DNA from: Branchiostoma floridae
Lineage: Eukaryota > Chordata > Leptocardii > Amphioxiformes > Branchiostomatidae
Assembly (NCBI RefSeq): GCF_000003815.2
Contig: NC_049980.1
Span: 28,702,218 to 28,766,217, forward strand
Length of the DNA stretch: 64,000 nucleotides
Direction: 5' to 3'
Under the pieces are notes generated by a model. That model ran no database searches and was not told the origin of the DNA. It saw only the letters and a list, made by a program, of their open reading frames with translations. The position numbers and the translations under genes were made by a program. Every line of letters starts with the position of its first letter. Position 1 is the stretch's first letter. Shown here in pieces: positions 35,661 through 47,997 of this stretch.

Positions 35661-35910
35661 TTCTGTATCTGTATCTGTATCTCTGTAGCCGGTATAACCG
35701 CCGTTCGGCGTAACACACCAGCTTCGCAGGCACGCGGCGCGGCAACAGCTGGTTATATTACACCGATCGACCCGTCACACCTAACTTTTGCACATCTATC
35801 TGCAAGCGTTCTTTAAAACTACCCAGAGAAGACGCCCCTACTGTTCTTGGTGATGACAAATTCCACTCTACGATAGTTCAGGACTTCATGGATTTGTACA
35901 CGGTAACGTA
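35661..35910 (-). pseudogene. Non-LTR retrotransposon 3' end: RT protein C-terminus plus (ACAGAT)n tail
   Basis: On the minus strand, 39 codons and a TAA stop (35877-35758) encode TIVEWNLSSP, then VGASSLGSFKERLQ and the terminal GRSV. The WNxLP-like box followed by a SFK/RxRL helix is the conserved C-terminus of CR1/L2-like LINE proteins. The codon just upstream of TIVEWN is TGA (35878-35880), where an Arg codon (CGA) would fit, so CpG decay is likely. About 75 bases of 3' UTR with ACGCCGAACGGCGG-type inverted words are followed by an (ACAGAT)n tail (35663-35683). The copy is strongly 5' truncated, as usual for target-primed insertion. A different family from 305-607. Confidence 0.78.
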
Positions 35911-36786
35911 CGGAGCCAATGCATTAAACTGTTGAAATATGATAATAGGATAAAGTAGCATGATATATCAGTGTTGCTTTTTATCCCGAAAGATTAATTT
36001 TATACCTTAGAATAGCTCTGTCAAAACCAAACATTTGGCTTGCGGGAAAAGCGTTTTAAGCTCAAAGCAAATGAGACGCTCACTCTTCAAGATAAAACAA
36101 TTACTTTCACGAGTCTGCATTTATAGCTATAACAAGACGTCATGTCATGTGTTTTACACATCATGTCGACAAAGCAGTAACATCTGTTTTCCTTCTATCC
36201 ATTCGGAGTTCTTGTCGCATCGCCATCGCATACAGTCATCCCTAATTATCCGAGTAAACAAAGAAATATAAACACGTCGCTGTCTTCACCTGCCATCTCT
36301 ACATGCCCAGATGAAGTTTAGCAAGGCTTTGCAAAAAATTGGTACGGAGCAAAACATTTCTGTGGTGAGGAAGATTAACCAAACATACAAGAATCAGTAG
36401 AGAAGTGAGGTGTACTTACTTCTAGATTAGAAGAACTACGCTGGTGTTACGTTATTCACCAGCGCGTCCAAAATACCCACATTGTTACTATTCCTGAAAA
36501 AACTATGTCACTATTAAAATCAAACAACCCACAAATCAAATAAAAGTGGCTTTGTCTTCAACTGCAAAGTCAAACCCAACAAAAGTGACACCATATATAT
36601 TATAGAACGTTTAGAATAACATTACATGCTGTCCCTGATATGTTTTAATTATGACATGTCCATGTGTTGCTTATACTTATAATTAGCATGTATTTGCAAT
36701 GAACTTTTCATTCATTGTTATCCCCCTCGATATCGGTAACCTATCATAAATGTGGGGAAGTTGCACGAGAATCACCAGAGAGTGGG
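35911..36786. other. No gene recognised
   Basis: Unique sequence without recognisable features. Confidence 0.4.
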
Positions 36787-37040
36787 TAAAGGTGGTATCC
36801 CACTGTACTTGGGGCACCGGTGCGGCACTGCGGGGTTCGTTTACTGCGGCACTGTTGTTATTTTCGTCAATTTTTCATAATCTAGATATTGCGCAATACG
36901 TAAAAGTATGACTTATAATAGAAGACAACAAATTACACAAAACGTAAGAAAATTCTCTATATCTCTGAAATTCGTTGAGTAATCTTTCGAGCCCCGCAGT
37001 ACCGCACCGGTGCCCCAAGTGAAATGAGATACCACCTTAA
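36787..37040. mobile_element. MITE with GGTGGTATC termini, TTAA-type target
   Basis: The left arm GGTGGTATCCCACTGTACTT then GGGGCACCGGTGCGGCACTG is complementary to the right arm ending ACCGCACCGGTGCCCCAAGT and GAGATACCACC. Arms are about 50 bp. The right flank is TTAA (37037-37040) and the left is TAAA (36787-36790), consistent with a TTAA duplication with one mutation. No coding potential. Confidence 0.75.
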
Positions 37041-38040
37041 TGTGTCCATTCCTGAAAATGTGGATGAACAGAATCTACAGTGATCTACAGTGAAAATCTA
37101 ATGTAGAAAACAAAATCATGAAAGACGAAGTCACTAATCATGGTATTGAAATCAAATAAAGGTCAGTTTGGCACATGGCCCGTATCCTAAAATGTTCAAA
37201 GCTTGAATTATCGATCAGGCTTTTGTTTCATTTAGAAGGTCAGCTATCGAATACATTATCTTCCTGTCACCGTGACTTTGTTTCCATATAGATCTTGATG
37301 GTAAACATGACCAGAAGAGGTTGGTACTTGTCTGCAATTTCTCGTGTGAAACCTGCGTAAATCTGAAATCGGAGCCGCATACGATAGCTGATAGTCGTCG
37401 ATTGCTTGACAGTTCTTCAAAGTACTTAAGGTCATCAGATGTTGGTGGTCGGAAGAATCGATCGACGCGTGTGCTATCAATTTTCCAGTACATCAACGGA
37501 AGACTCGGTTTGGCACGTTGAGGCGCACATGTCGTTGCGCAACCCGATGAACAAAAGAGATGTGTTATGAACTATGGGTCCTTGAAATCCAATATCACTG
37601 CAGTAACTTCAGCTTGGATGATTCATTTCTTCTGGGTGAAATCTCGAGGGTGGTGTCGAAAGAGTTGAGTAAACAGACAGCGCTTCCCTGGACGTACCAT
37701 GTCAGAACTCTCTTTCGCCGCTCATAACGAGTAAGATTCATACCGAAATTGCAGCGTTTGATCGACAGAAATCGTGAGCTAAGGTAACGTTGACTCATTG
37801 ATTTTATCTTAAGAAATATTCACTGGCATTATTTGACGATTTGCTTTCATGTCCAAGAGGTCACTGATATTGTAGATGTGGTATATTAGTATCAAATACA
37901 ATGAATGTCGAGCTGCATTTTGAGCTTGATTAAGAACCCTCCACACTTATAGAAAGAGTTAGGGTGGTGTGAGTTGATTGACCATTTAAATCAAGTCTCG
38001 TATATATAAGGGTATATACAAGTATGATATATATCTATTT
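37041..38040. other. No recognised gene; overlapping minus frames near 37.2-37.5 kb
   Basis: Two minus-strand frames (93 codons at 37215-37496 and 74 codons at 37256-37480) and one plus frame overlap in a slightly GC-richer patch. One peptide ends GHVYHQDLYGNKVTVTGR, which looks protein-like but matches no family I know. Not called. Confidence 0.3.
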
Positions 38041-38078
38041 ATGTATCCAAGGAGGTTAAAAAACCTCATTGATGTATC
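38041..38078. mobile_element. Tiny hairpin (24 bp) flanked by 7-bp direct repeats
   Basis: CAAGGAGGTT-AAAA-AACCTCATTG (38048-38071) is bracketed by ATGTATC on both sides (38041-38047 and 38072-38078). It is the third member of the CAAGGAGG hairpin family, with a one-base mismatch in the arm. Confidence 0.55.
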
Positions 38079-38563
38079 TAGATATAGAGAGTTTCTTTGT
38101 TTCTAAAACTCATAAGGTAAATAAAATGTAAATATAAATTTTAACCTATTTTGCCTTAGAATGTTACTACTGCTATTATATGGTGCATCGTTACGGGGCA
38201 ACATCCATAAATGTACTTACTTGATAAGTTGATGTTGGCTACACAAAGTTGATTATTGGTTGCCAAGCTTACATAGATCACAACAGTCATAAACAGTCGC
38301 CGGGGGACCAATTAACCTACAACTCAGCAGATACCGTTCTGGTGTATTCCGTGACAGCGTTAGACACCATTGTTACATTGCAGTCTACAGTATCAACATC
38401 ACGAGTCTGTTTATCTTAACAACAGGAGCATCTCATTCACTTCTACTGATAGGTATACTGTTTTGTCACGGACGTGTATTGCAATATTCTTGATTTCACG
38501 ACTAGTTTGGAGTGTCTTTTCCGCAAGAGAATCTTTGCCGACAAAAAAGTGCATGTCTTTATA

Positions 38564-38808
38564 CCCCCTTTCCACTAGGACGGCGCTCTCGCCGCGCTCG
38601 CTCTGTGACCTAATATTTTACAGATCGCTCAACTAATTGAATGTATAGAAAAGAAACGAATTTGTTTACACTTAATGCGTTTTGTTGTTCCCTCAGTCAC
38701 ACTTTTACATGCTGTATGATATACCCAGTATGAAATTAAAGGTTCCACATATCCTATTTAGGTCGCAGTGAGAGCGCATCGCGATCGCCCTCTAGTGGAA
38801 AGAGGGCC
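38564..38808 (+). mobile_element. MITE, CCCCCTTTCCACTAG family
   Basis: Inverted termini of about 50 bp (CCCCCTTTCCACTAGGACGG... and ...CCTCTAGTGGAAAGAGGGCC), including the subterminal pair GTGACCTAA/TTTAGGTCGC, bounded by TA on both sides (38562-38563 and 38809-38810). TA duplication suggests a Tc1/mariner-like mobiliser. The 88-codon frame here is repeat-derived. Confidence 0.85.
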
Positions 38809-39173
38809 TAAGTCCCACTCAAAATGACTAAAGGCTCCCTTGTCCTTGCGTCTTGAGATAAATGTAAGACAGTATCCTGTAGATGCACACGTGATAAGAT
38901 ATCAATCAAGCAGAGCGCCTCTACCCTACACGTATTAACAGAGACATAATCTAATCACACAGAACGGACTGCTAATGTCTTAAAAGGCCGGAGGCGTCTC
39001 CGATAGATCGACCGGTCGTCTACCCACAAATGTGCCGATACCAGCCCAGTCAGCAGGGCGATGTCTCCTGTAACAAGGTTATAAATCAATTAGAGGACAA
39101 GTTTCTCATTACAAAAACTCCGTGCGGAGGATTGCAAACAGTAAGTTACACCACTGGGGCTACAAAACCTTTT

Positions 39174-39236
39174 TTTTGTTGGACCGATCCTGAAAAACCG
39201 GGCCTGAAAAAAATCAGTGGACCGGATGTTGGACCA
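39174..39236 (+). repeat. Fragment related to the 10.3-kb element
   Basis: TCAGTGGACCGGATGTTGGACC corresponds to the same block at about 10358-10380 with one change. Flanking words also share a GGACCG pattern. Boundaries are unclear. Confidence 0.4.
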
Positions 39237-39834
39237 CATAGGTTACAAATCGCTCAATGAATCCCTTAGATAAAAAGAATTCATTTAAGAATTCATTTAC
39301 GTCCTGTGTTTTTTGCTGTCTTTTGAATTATACTTTGACCTCTTGCAGTACAAACATATAATCATAAAGCTCAGCAATCAATATCTACTGAAAGTATCTT
39401 AATACAGTGGTGAAGGGCACAGTGTTCAAACTCAGTCTAAAATCATAAGGTGTGCATCAGGCTGATTTCCACATGTTGCAACAACAGGCCAGTCGTGTGG
39501 ACACAGTCCCTGCCGTGTGCAGTCATACATGTCCACTGGTAAGTGCGCGGAGACACAGCACATTCTTAAGGATATAAATCATGGATGAACCATGCGGATC
39601 GTTTTCTGGCTGTGTAATAAACTGGCTCTAATCCAGCAAATACATTAAGTGGCTCAGCAAGTGTATATCCTAGAGCCATTTAACTCCCACTACGGTTGTT
39701 ATTGCTTCTGTTTCGATTGACAGATAACATGATGCATTAATTCATAGCAATTCATCAGTATTGAAATAAGTTGCAAGGTAAAAGACGGGTAGATGATGTA
39801 GATAGGGTAGTGTATGATGCTGATGATTTAGTCC
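39237..39834. other. No gene recognised
   Basis: Unique sequence without recognisable features. Confidence 0.4.
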
Positions 39835-39902
39835 AACCCCAACCCTAACCCTAACCCTATCCTAACCCTAACCCTAACCCTTACCCTTAGCCTTACCCTA
39901 AA
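39835..39902. repeat. Interstitial telomere-type repeat (CCCTAA)n
   Basis: About eleven hexamers of CCCTAA with a few variants (CCCTAT, CCCTTA, CCTTAG). This is the TTAGGG telomere repeat of most animals on the minus strand, here inside a contig rather than at an end. Confidence 0.93.
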
Positions 39903-40540
39903 TAGTAGCTGTCTTACTGCACCCTGCAAGACGGCAGGCAGCGCACACGGAAATAGCTACGAGGGAACCAACTAGCGTCATTCTGCTGAGTGTAATGCCA
40001 TTATGTGCATTTCGAGTGACCTAGTTTGGAAACAGGCAATAACAGGAAGCTATTCAATTGCAGTTGCAGTGTACATGATGTGCCCTAATTTAGTCAAATG
40101 CTGTAATCAACAAGGATATTGTTTGTTGTATGTTCGAAGGTTGTTATCTAGCCTGACATTAGATCAGATAGAGGGACAAAAACAAGTTGATGTTGATAAT
40201 TCCCTGAAGGAGTTGGTACAAGTAGGCTTATGTATACAAATGGTGAGCTTATGTTGCAGCGTTTTAAACGGAGGTAACTGATATGCAAATTTGTTTAGTA
40301 TTTAACGTTATAGTTAGATAACGGCAGTAGACGTTATTGACCATACTTATTTGCATGTTTGTATTACTGAGAAACTCATATCGACAAAGCAGACGAATGT
40401 TTATCGATGTAATGAGGCAGACGGTATAACATTAGGGTCTGTTGACGGATCAGTTATTGTGCTGCAGTTGTAGCCGCCACTTTTTTCATTAGTCATCGTC
40501 ACTTTGCATTAAGGTAGTTTTTGTCGTCACGTTCGTAATA
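39903..40540. other. No gene recognised
   Basis: A 92-codon plus frame (40003-40281) contains a charged stretch (LDQIEGQKQVDVDNSLKEL) but no splice context or known motif. Left uncalled. Confidence 0.35.
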
Positions 40541-40782
40541 CCCCCTTTCCACTAGGACAGCGCTCTCGCCGCGCTCTATCTGCGACCTAAAATTTGACAT
40601 ATCGCTCAACGAATTGTATAGAAAAGAGACTAATCTTTTCACACCTTGTGTGTTTTGTTGTCGCCTCGGTCACACTTTTACATTTTGTTAGATACACCCA
40701 GTGTGAAAGCGAAAGATATGCATATCCTATTCAGGTCGCAGTGAGAGCGCAGGGCAATCGCCGTCTAGTGGAAATGAGGCCC
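40541..40782 (+). mobile_element. MITE, CCCCCTTTCCACTAG family
   Basis: Same termini and interior as 38564-38808 (CTCTCGCCGCGCTC, GACATATCGCTCAACGAATT, GTGTGTTTTGTTGTC, TTCAGGTCGCAGTGAGAGCG). Left TA at 40539-40540; the right TA is lost. Confidence 0.85.
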
Positions 40783-40884
40783 CAGGCCGTGCAGTGCCTT
40801 GTAGCCACATAGGACAGCAGGTGTCCTTGCTGTCTCTGTAGCAGGGCATGTTTATGCACTTCACTTCACTTCACTAGTGGCAAG

Positions 40885-41155
40885 ATGAGATGTTTTTACA
40901 TGGAGGAGGTTGCTAGCCCTTCCCCTTTAACGTGCTCGATGCGCCTCCGCGAGACGCGTGCATCCCCAACTAACTTGAGGAGATATATACACTTCGATCA
41001 CGTTAAAGATAATCCCAAACGTATCGAAAAGAGAATGGGTCCATCCCAGTATGAGTGGATCAAGACTAACGATCTGGCCTTACGAAGCTTGTACGTACAA
41101 TGTATGCAAAGCTGATGTGTTTGTGCGGTAAAAATGCGGTTTACAGGTAGGCCAC
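40885..41155 (+). repeat. Dispersed repeat, CACGTTAAAG...TCGAAAAGAG family
   Basis: CACGTTAAAGATAATCCCAA, CGAAAAGAGAATGGGTCCAT and GAGTGGATCAA, then a right end GATGTGTTTGTGCGG and GCGGTTTACAGG, match 42421-42665 in order. I recall CGTTAAAGAACCC/TCGAAAAGAGTAGGG-type repeats as common SINE-like elements in marine invertebrates; the family name is unknown to me. The 76-codon frame over it is not a gene. Confidence 0.6.
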
Positions 41156-42000
41156 GTTGATTGGATTATATGGACGACATCCTATTGAAACTCCAAAACT
41201 GATACGAGCATGCGAATAAAAAACGTTTGCCCAAAAATGAGAGTTGCCTTCATTATGAAACCTAAGTGGAAGGTTAAAAAATGACCGAATGCAAGGAATG
41301 TGGTATATCAAACAATAGATTCTTCATTTTAGTGCTTTCACGTCTTATTCCTTGATCTTGGAATTGGCACTGGCATTTTATGATATCAGTATACTTTTCC
41401 GGATATATTTGTGCAATCTACGGCATATATTTGCTCATTTTGCAGCTGCTTTGTACGACATACTATATGGATCAAACCCCTTTTTTCTTTGGAAGCGGCC
41501 GAAAATTTATGCCTGCGCGGGTGTCATCCACATAATCAAATCAATGTGGCCTTATGTGAAAAAAAAACCTAGATGAGACAGCAATGCGGCACGGTGTCTC
41601 CAGATTATCAGCCATCTGTTCTGTGTCTGCCAAAACGTCACGTTAAACGCAGATCGATTCTTAGCTTGATGTATGCAAATGAGATCTAATCAGAGTTGCG
41701 ACCATGACAAAGTGAACGCATCATTTGGCTAATGCTGCAGAGATAAAACAAGTCTATCAAAGTTTACTGCCTTTCCCATACGCCATCACCGATGGTATTT
41801 AGCTATGTGAAATAAAATTTGATGGTATTCGTTGGTTGACATAAATCCATACATTGTACATCCAGACATACTGCTAATAATCCGCTTTTTCTGCGGGCTA
41901 AGCAGTACCAAAGATGATGATTGTAGGAAACATGTGATTTTATTGCGGACTGAAAGTTCAATCTTACAAATGTCTTACAATACAGAGTTAACCCTATTTG
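41156..42000. other. No gene recognised
   Basis: Unique AT-rich sequence. A 14-G run occupies 42000-42013. Confidence 0.4.
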
Positions 42001-42209
42001 GGGGGGGGGGGGGCTAAAAGTGCCTGTGCCAACTTTGACGTCGTATAACTGCCTAACGACGTGTACTAGGACTCCCGAACTTAGTGACTTTTGCTAAACT
42101 TTTGTTGGCAACATTTTCTATAATAAAACTTTGAGTTTGTAGGCAACATGTAATTCTATTGGAGACTAGAAAAAATCAATCTTGTAAATGTCTTGCAATA
42201 CAAATTTAG

Positions 42210-42665
42210 ATTTAGGTGGAACCTGAAAAACCTCAAAGGCGGTGGCCCTATCGTCTTTTAGAAGCTGCATGGGCAGTGGTTAGTTATCCTATCCTGTGTC
42301 TAGGGCAAGGTGTGGGAAAATGGACCCCATCGCTCTCCTTCCATATCTCATTTTCCCTCCCCAACCAAAGACATGCACTCATCTTGGCACCTGAATCTTC
42401 CCACTTCACTCAGGTTAAAATGAGCTCCTAGCTTCGCGATCGGTTAGGGACGTTCTTCCGATAGGACATTAAAACGAAGGTCCCTTGTTTGAGGACAGCC
42501 ACGCCTCGAACAAGCGAAAAAACTCAACACACTTGTCGAAAATAGTAGGGGTCCTTCCCGGTGTGAGTGGATCAATCAAATCTGTCCGGATGTGCATCTT
42601 GTAATCGATCCTCATAACAAACCTGGTGTGATACGCCATGAGGCGGTTTAGCGGGTTTCTAACAC
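42210..42665 (+). repeat. Dispersed repeat, longer copy of the 40.9-kb family
   Basis: Contains GTGGGAAAATGGACCCCATCG, CTTCGCGATCGGTTAGGGACG, AAACGAAGGTCCCTTGTTTG, CTTGTCGAAAATAGTAGGGG, GTGAGTGGATCAATC and GAGGCGGTTTAGCGGG. The last four blocks are shared with 40885-41155. The 71-codon frame at 42216-42431 is repeat-derived. Confidence 0.6.
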
Positions 42666-45600
42666 ATATATCTCAGATGCACCGTTCAGCTATTTGTTTT
42701 AGTTATGAATCTTATTACTTCTGCCATTTTGTCATCCTAGGGGTTATTATCACGTACTGAATGCTACATACGCACACAACAGGCGACCAATTAAAGTTAC
42801 GAATTCTGGTGGCCCTCGGAAGGAATGTATGACTCGACTATGAGGCAATGAATTAGTAAAAATACTGAGTCTCCTTTTTATGTAGTATCTGTTGTATCTA
42901 TACGACTGTAGTTCTGAAATTATTGCTTATTTATCATCATGATGTGCTGTGTATGTGGTGGGGAATATAATGGCAAGTTATAGAAAGAACACTGACCTTG
43001 TATCAAGCAGTTCTCTGGCACACACAAGCACAACTTTTATTGATAATCCATTTGTTCCTTGCTCGATTGATGAATCTCTGAAGTGAAATGATCTTATGAT
43101 ATGTGAGGCAAAGATGTAGACTAACCCACATCCTCATTATTAAGTAAATAAAAAGTAATTAATCGTCCTTGTTATGTAAGGGTATGCTGTTTTTACACCC
43201 AATTTACGTTACTGTAGTGAGACGTTTAAGTGACGTTATGGTCTTGAAATCTAGCTTCTTGATCACCCGAATAAAGCAATGAAAGTCTTCAATATTTTAA
43301 TGACAAACGTTGGTTTAAAACGATTATTGTCGAACGCTACACTTATTGTTATTAATTAGAACACGTAGCTGAGAGACCTAAGCAGCGTGAATAATTCTTG
43401 CACGTAATGAGTTTAGTCCAAATAGGTGCATGATCTCCTCAGAGAGCGTAGTTTGATTTGATGCTAACGTGTGGGAACCTGGATTCAGTAATGTCCTTAA
43501 CTCCTGTTACATTCGTCTTTTCCCTGGTTACCCTCGTGCATCAGTGCCTGGTGTCTGTACATTATTGTCCTGAAAAACAATAACCCTGGCTGGAAGGGCT
43601 TGTGGGATATCGATGCAATTGGTAGCAGTTTTAGAGATCCTGGTTCCAAATAGTTGCTTACTTGGACAACACGGAAAGGACATCTCAGTTGAAGCTGCAG
43701 CGTCTTTAATTTCGGAAGGGGTGTGAGAGGACTCCTGTGTTCTAAGATGTGTTTCTAGTAGGTTAAAGGGAGAAGACCTAGCAACCCCTTTCTGCAGAAA
43801 CCCTGCTACTGAAACAGTACGGACATTTGGTGTGCTATCAGGCAGGACGTGAGTCTGAAGGAACGAACAAACGAATGTAACGACTTGTGAGCAGACAAAT
43901 CAGTCCAATACCGTCTCCTAAGGGATAGTGGCACTGTAATTACGTGGTTCATATTTTCACACCAGCTTTGGGTTGCCGCTGATCGATTAACGATACCGCT
44001 TCTATTGTACTGAACCCTTTGATGGAGAAGATTTACCTTTTTTGGAAAGCGAGGATTTCTGTCCTGTGCGTCACCGTCATGCAAAATCAGAGGCTTCACA
44101 ATGCAAATGACGCAGTTTCTAATTCGCTGTCCGCCTGGCGTCATGAGACGTTCAAGTTTGCTTGATCAGAAAATACCATGTGAGCCCCAGAAGAGATCCT
44201 TTCATATTAGGTGCCTATAGGGTGTTGCAGTAGTACTTATAGCTTGTATTCTGTGATGATTACGATCTCGTTATGAATGCTGCATTAATGCAGTGCTCTT
44301 TTAAGCACACCGTAAAAATAAGATCGTACAATACTTCTGCGACGAATTTTGCATACCGTCAACGTGTACTGCGAAGCTATATGTACCTTTCAACATAATC
44401 AATTTGAATTTCCTTTCTTTTATACACGCAAATACTGTTATATGACCACCAGGGATAATTCGATTTAAGATTTTACGACGGTTTTATGGCCACTGCTTTT
44501 TTTTAAGGAAACGGAATGGGGAAGAAATTGACAAGAGTAAGCAATAACGGGGGGAAGGAAGAACAATTAAAGCGAGCGCCACCGATCATCGGGAAAAGCA
44601 ATTTGTCCCTGAAGTGATGGTCCCTAACTCTGACAAATGCTGTTTAGCCGCTGCCAATGCTACCGGTAATGAAGGAGATCAATAAGAGAGTTATGTAAAT
44701 CAGGCCGGGTGTCGTACGTGGTAGGGCAGAACACCTGACAACGCCATGTCACACGGGTTATACAGCTGATTGTGTCTTCGTGATATGGCTGAGGTCACTG
44801 AACCCTTGCTCCCCACTGGAGCCAGGGTCGCGTTTGTGCCTTACTGCCGTTGCATAGACGATGAAAGTATCTTTTGGGGGATGTTCCACATGTTCAGGCA
44901 AGTGTTTCTAATGATTATTCAGGTGCCCATGATTTGTAGCCAGGCCCTTGTTGGAATGAAGTTTGTTGGTACGATATCTTGTTCTAAATTCATCTATATC
45001 GCTATCAGAATGATATTCTGCTTACTGGTACGTCAAACTGTCCGGACAGCCCCTATATGTATGATATTATGATTAGTATATACATAATATGAATGTCCAT
45101 GCTTTATGTATCAAGACATCTTCTGTTTTCGTTACAACATTCTCGTGTGGGTTGAAGGTACCAGAGTTCGACTTGCTTGCGGATTTATTGCCTTTATGTC
45201 CGGAGGAATTGTCTGGCATTCACGTCAAATGATGTGGGTGGACACTAGTACTAGTACAGAAACTGTAGATTGAGGCCGCTGCAGACTGGCGCCGGCAGCC
45301 ACGGTCTTCTCACGGTTTGGTTCTGACGAGCAAACAGCGCCGTGGTCAATTTCAGTCTCCTAAACTGTCATCGCCTTTTAAAGTGACACGCTCCGTCTTT
45401 CTGTAGTACGCTTTCTTCATACCGTAATGTTTTTTGGAGTAGTTATTAAAAGGTCAGGGTTCAGGTTGTTTGACTCCGTTTCGAACCCGAGTTGTGAAGT
45501 ATTTGCATCTTTTTAAAGATATTATTTTAAACATTCATCACCATACATTTGTAATTGAAATGTTGCTTCACATGCGTTTTGCTTCTTGTCAGAAGATATG

Positions 45601-47997
45601 AAATGCTCGGATACGATATAGACAGGTCAGCGACATGGCGATGACCATTCGAAAGGGCGACGACCATTTACGGTACGGAAAATCTCAGCGCTGTGATGCG
45701 ATAAATTTCCGTCTAGCCAACAGGCACCACGAGACAAACTCGCAGTGAGACAGTTAGCTATAGGGTTTTCTCATCAATGGATTTAGAAAGAATGGGTTCG
45801 TAACGAATATTGATAGATGGGCATGAAAGAATTCTAACTGTGTTTTTTTAGCATATGGATGACGTCAACAAGTTTTATTGGCCCTAATTTTATTTAGACA
45901 AATTACTACTCACCACAAAATATTGCTGTCGACTTCGATATCTACGTAAGCCCATAGCTATTTGTAGTCAACCAATCTGATTAGAAAAGTTTATTTCGTA
46001 TGCAGACAATATAACGCAGGTCACGTTGCTGATCTAGTTTGGGCTGAGTTTTCACTTAATCGATAGTAGGTAGCGGTATATTGCGTCACTTTGGAGAAGA
46101 TTTTCATAATCAAGCGGAGCAGGATCATGACTAAGGTCCCCAGTTGCTTTGATCCATAGATTACAGAAAAGTCTTGTGGGGATAACTCCACCATATGTGT
46201 ATCGATATCACTACTTGCAATTCAATCACAATCCAATCGAGTATTATCACCTGCATTTACGTACATTCAAATTTTATTTTATGTCCAAAACTTTTTGACC
46301 AAACTTTTTGAAAAGCTTTAATAATGATTAATTTCTCAACATCAACCTATCAGTTCTAATACTTAAAAACTAGTTTTTTTTTGGACTCATGTGTATAGTT
46401 CATAATTGCTTATAATCTGCTTCGCTTGTTTTGGTTTTTATGTGTTTACTTATGCATTGTCTGGTGGTGGCATGAGCGTGAGTCGCAATGTCTTGTTGAT
46501 AAATGTTGTAATAAAAATAAAACAATCCATGTGTCCCGGAAAATACACTAGATGACGACAAAATCTGCTAAAGCCTGTCCTAGTTTCCGAACAGCCCAGG
46601 ACGTTGACAGAGCACACGCGTGGGACTTGCTCCTATTAGCAACAAAAGAGAAATTACCGGATTCGCCCCAGATTTATGCTCCGATGTTGATGGATGTTTT
46701 TGGCGCGTGAAGGAATAATAGAGACCGATGCCGCGCATGCGTGCTGGGGAGGCATGACGGACGGAAACCTTGGCGGTCGATATTAGAGACATATTCTCTG
46801 GTAGTGCCTTTGTTTTGTGGAATGTAACAACTAATGCTGGTTGATTTGAAGCGGAAAGAAATGCTGAAATGTTGGATATGAAACATAAATAATTGCTATC
46901 TATGGATATATTTCCACTGGATGAAGCATTATTACTGAATTCGGTTTGCTTTTAAGAGCCTTGAGCATACTTTTAGATATTTTGAGTGATATCAATTGTG
47001 TATATCCTCGTTTGGATGACACGAAATAGTTTAACGTTATGGCTAGTGTCAATGTAGAATTCGAGTCTTTGGACAATACGACCTTGAATTTTCCAATTTC
47101 AAAGTCACTGGTACTAATTGTCGTCCATAAATAACAGTCTTCACCGTAAATGATAATGTCCATAAATAATACCCCGCACACATCATAATCTCCATAAAGT
47201 GTTCCTTTTCTGCATCGCTGCGTTCACTTAGTACATGCGGCAAATTAGACATTCATCCATCCATCATTCCATCCAACCATATATCCGTTCATCTATTTAT
47301 TTGTCCATTTTATCTGTGCAAATGTTGTAAGCAAATCAACGGTACATAACAAGCTTTGTGTTGTGCACGAATGCCGAAAGATCCTGTATTTTCCAAATCC
47401 CACTCTTTTGCGACGTAGAACAACAGCATGTAATGGTCTCTGGTATTGGAATGCAGTGGATGGTCTTCCCGAGTAGCATGGGTGTCTCGGTACCCCTGTG
47501 TTGAAAATTAAAAGAAATATGAAAACCATGGTGCACAACCACAGCAAAAATATGTGAAGTGTTATACGTAAATCACAGTATCGTAACAGTTTGGCCGTTT
47601 TACTTCAAGTTAAATTAATGATTGTTTGCTTATAGTGCAAGTAGAATAAACTACTCATATGGTGTAACAGCCTTGCACATCAAAGGATTCAATCACTCCA
47701 ACTAACTAAACAAATATTATACAAATTGTACCACACTGCATTGGTGTGAAGATTAAAAGATAACATTAATATGTGACGACGTGTCCACATCTGTCACACT
47801 GAAAGAGATGGTAGACCATTTTTAGTCCAGCTGTCTAAACATGTCTAACGTAAGCACTGGCGTGATGTCGTTTCAGAAATGCAAAACTTTATTTTCCTAG
47901 CTTCCTACGCAGACCGCAGACCTTCAAAGGGTGTCTTCGTTTATTTGTGGGGAGCGCTGATCCGCAATTTTCATTATCGTTTACGTTTTTTTTTTTA
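42666..47997. other. No gene recognised (5.3 kb)
   Basis: Longest unique stretch of the window. Frames of 112 codons (43806-44144 minus) and 100 codons (44770-45072 plus) have no motif, codon bias or splice context. A short AATA-rich tract lies near 46510-46525. No repeat family member was recognised. Confidence 0.45.

Noticed and set aside
45440-45500. Possible tRNA B-box on the minus strand (GGGTTCGAAACGG).
   Set aside because: No A-box at tRNA spacing and no acceptor-stem pairing.
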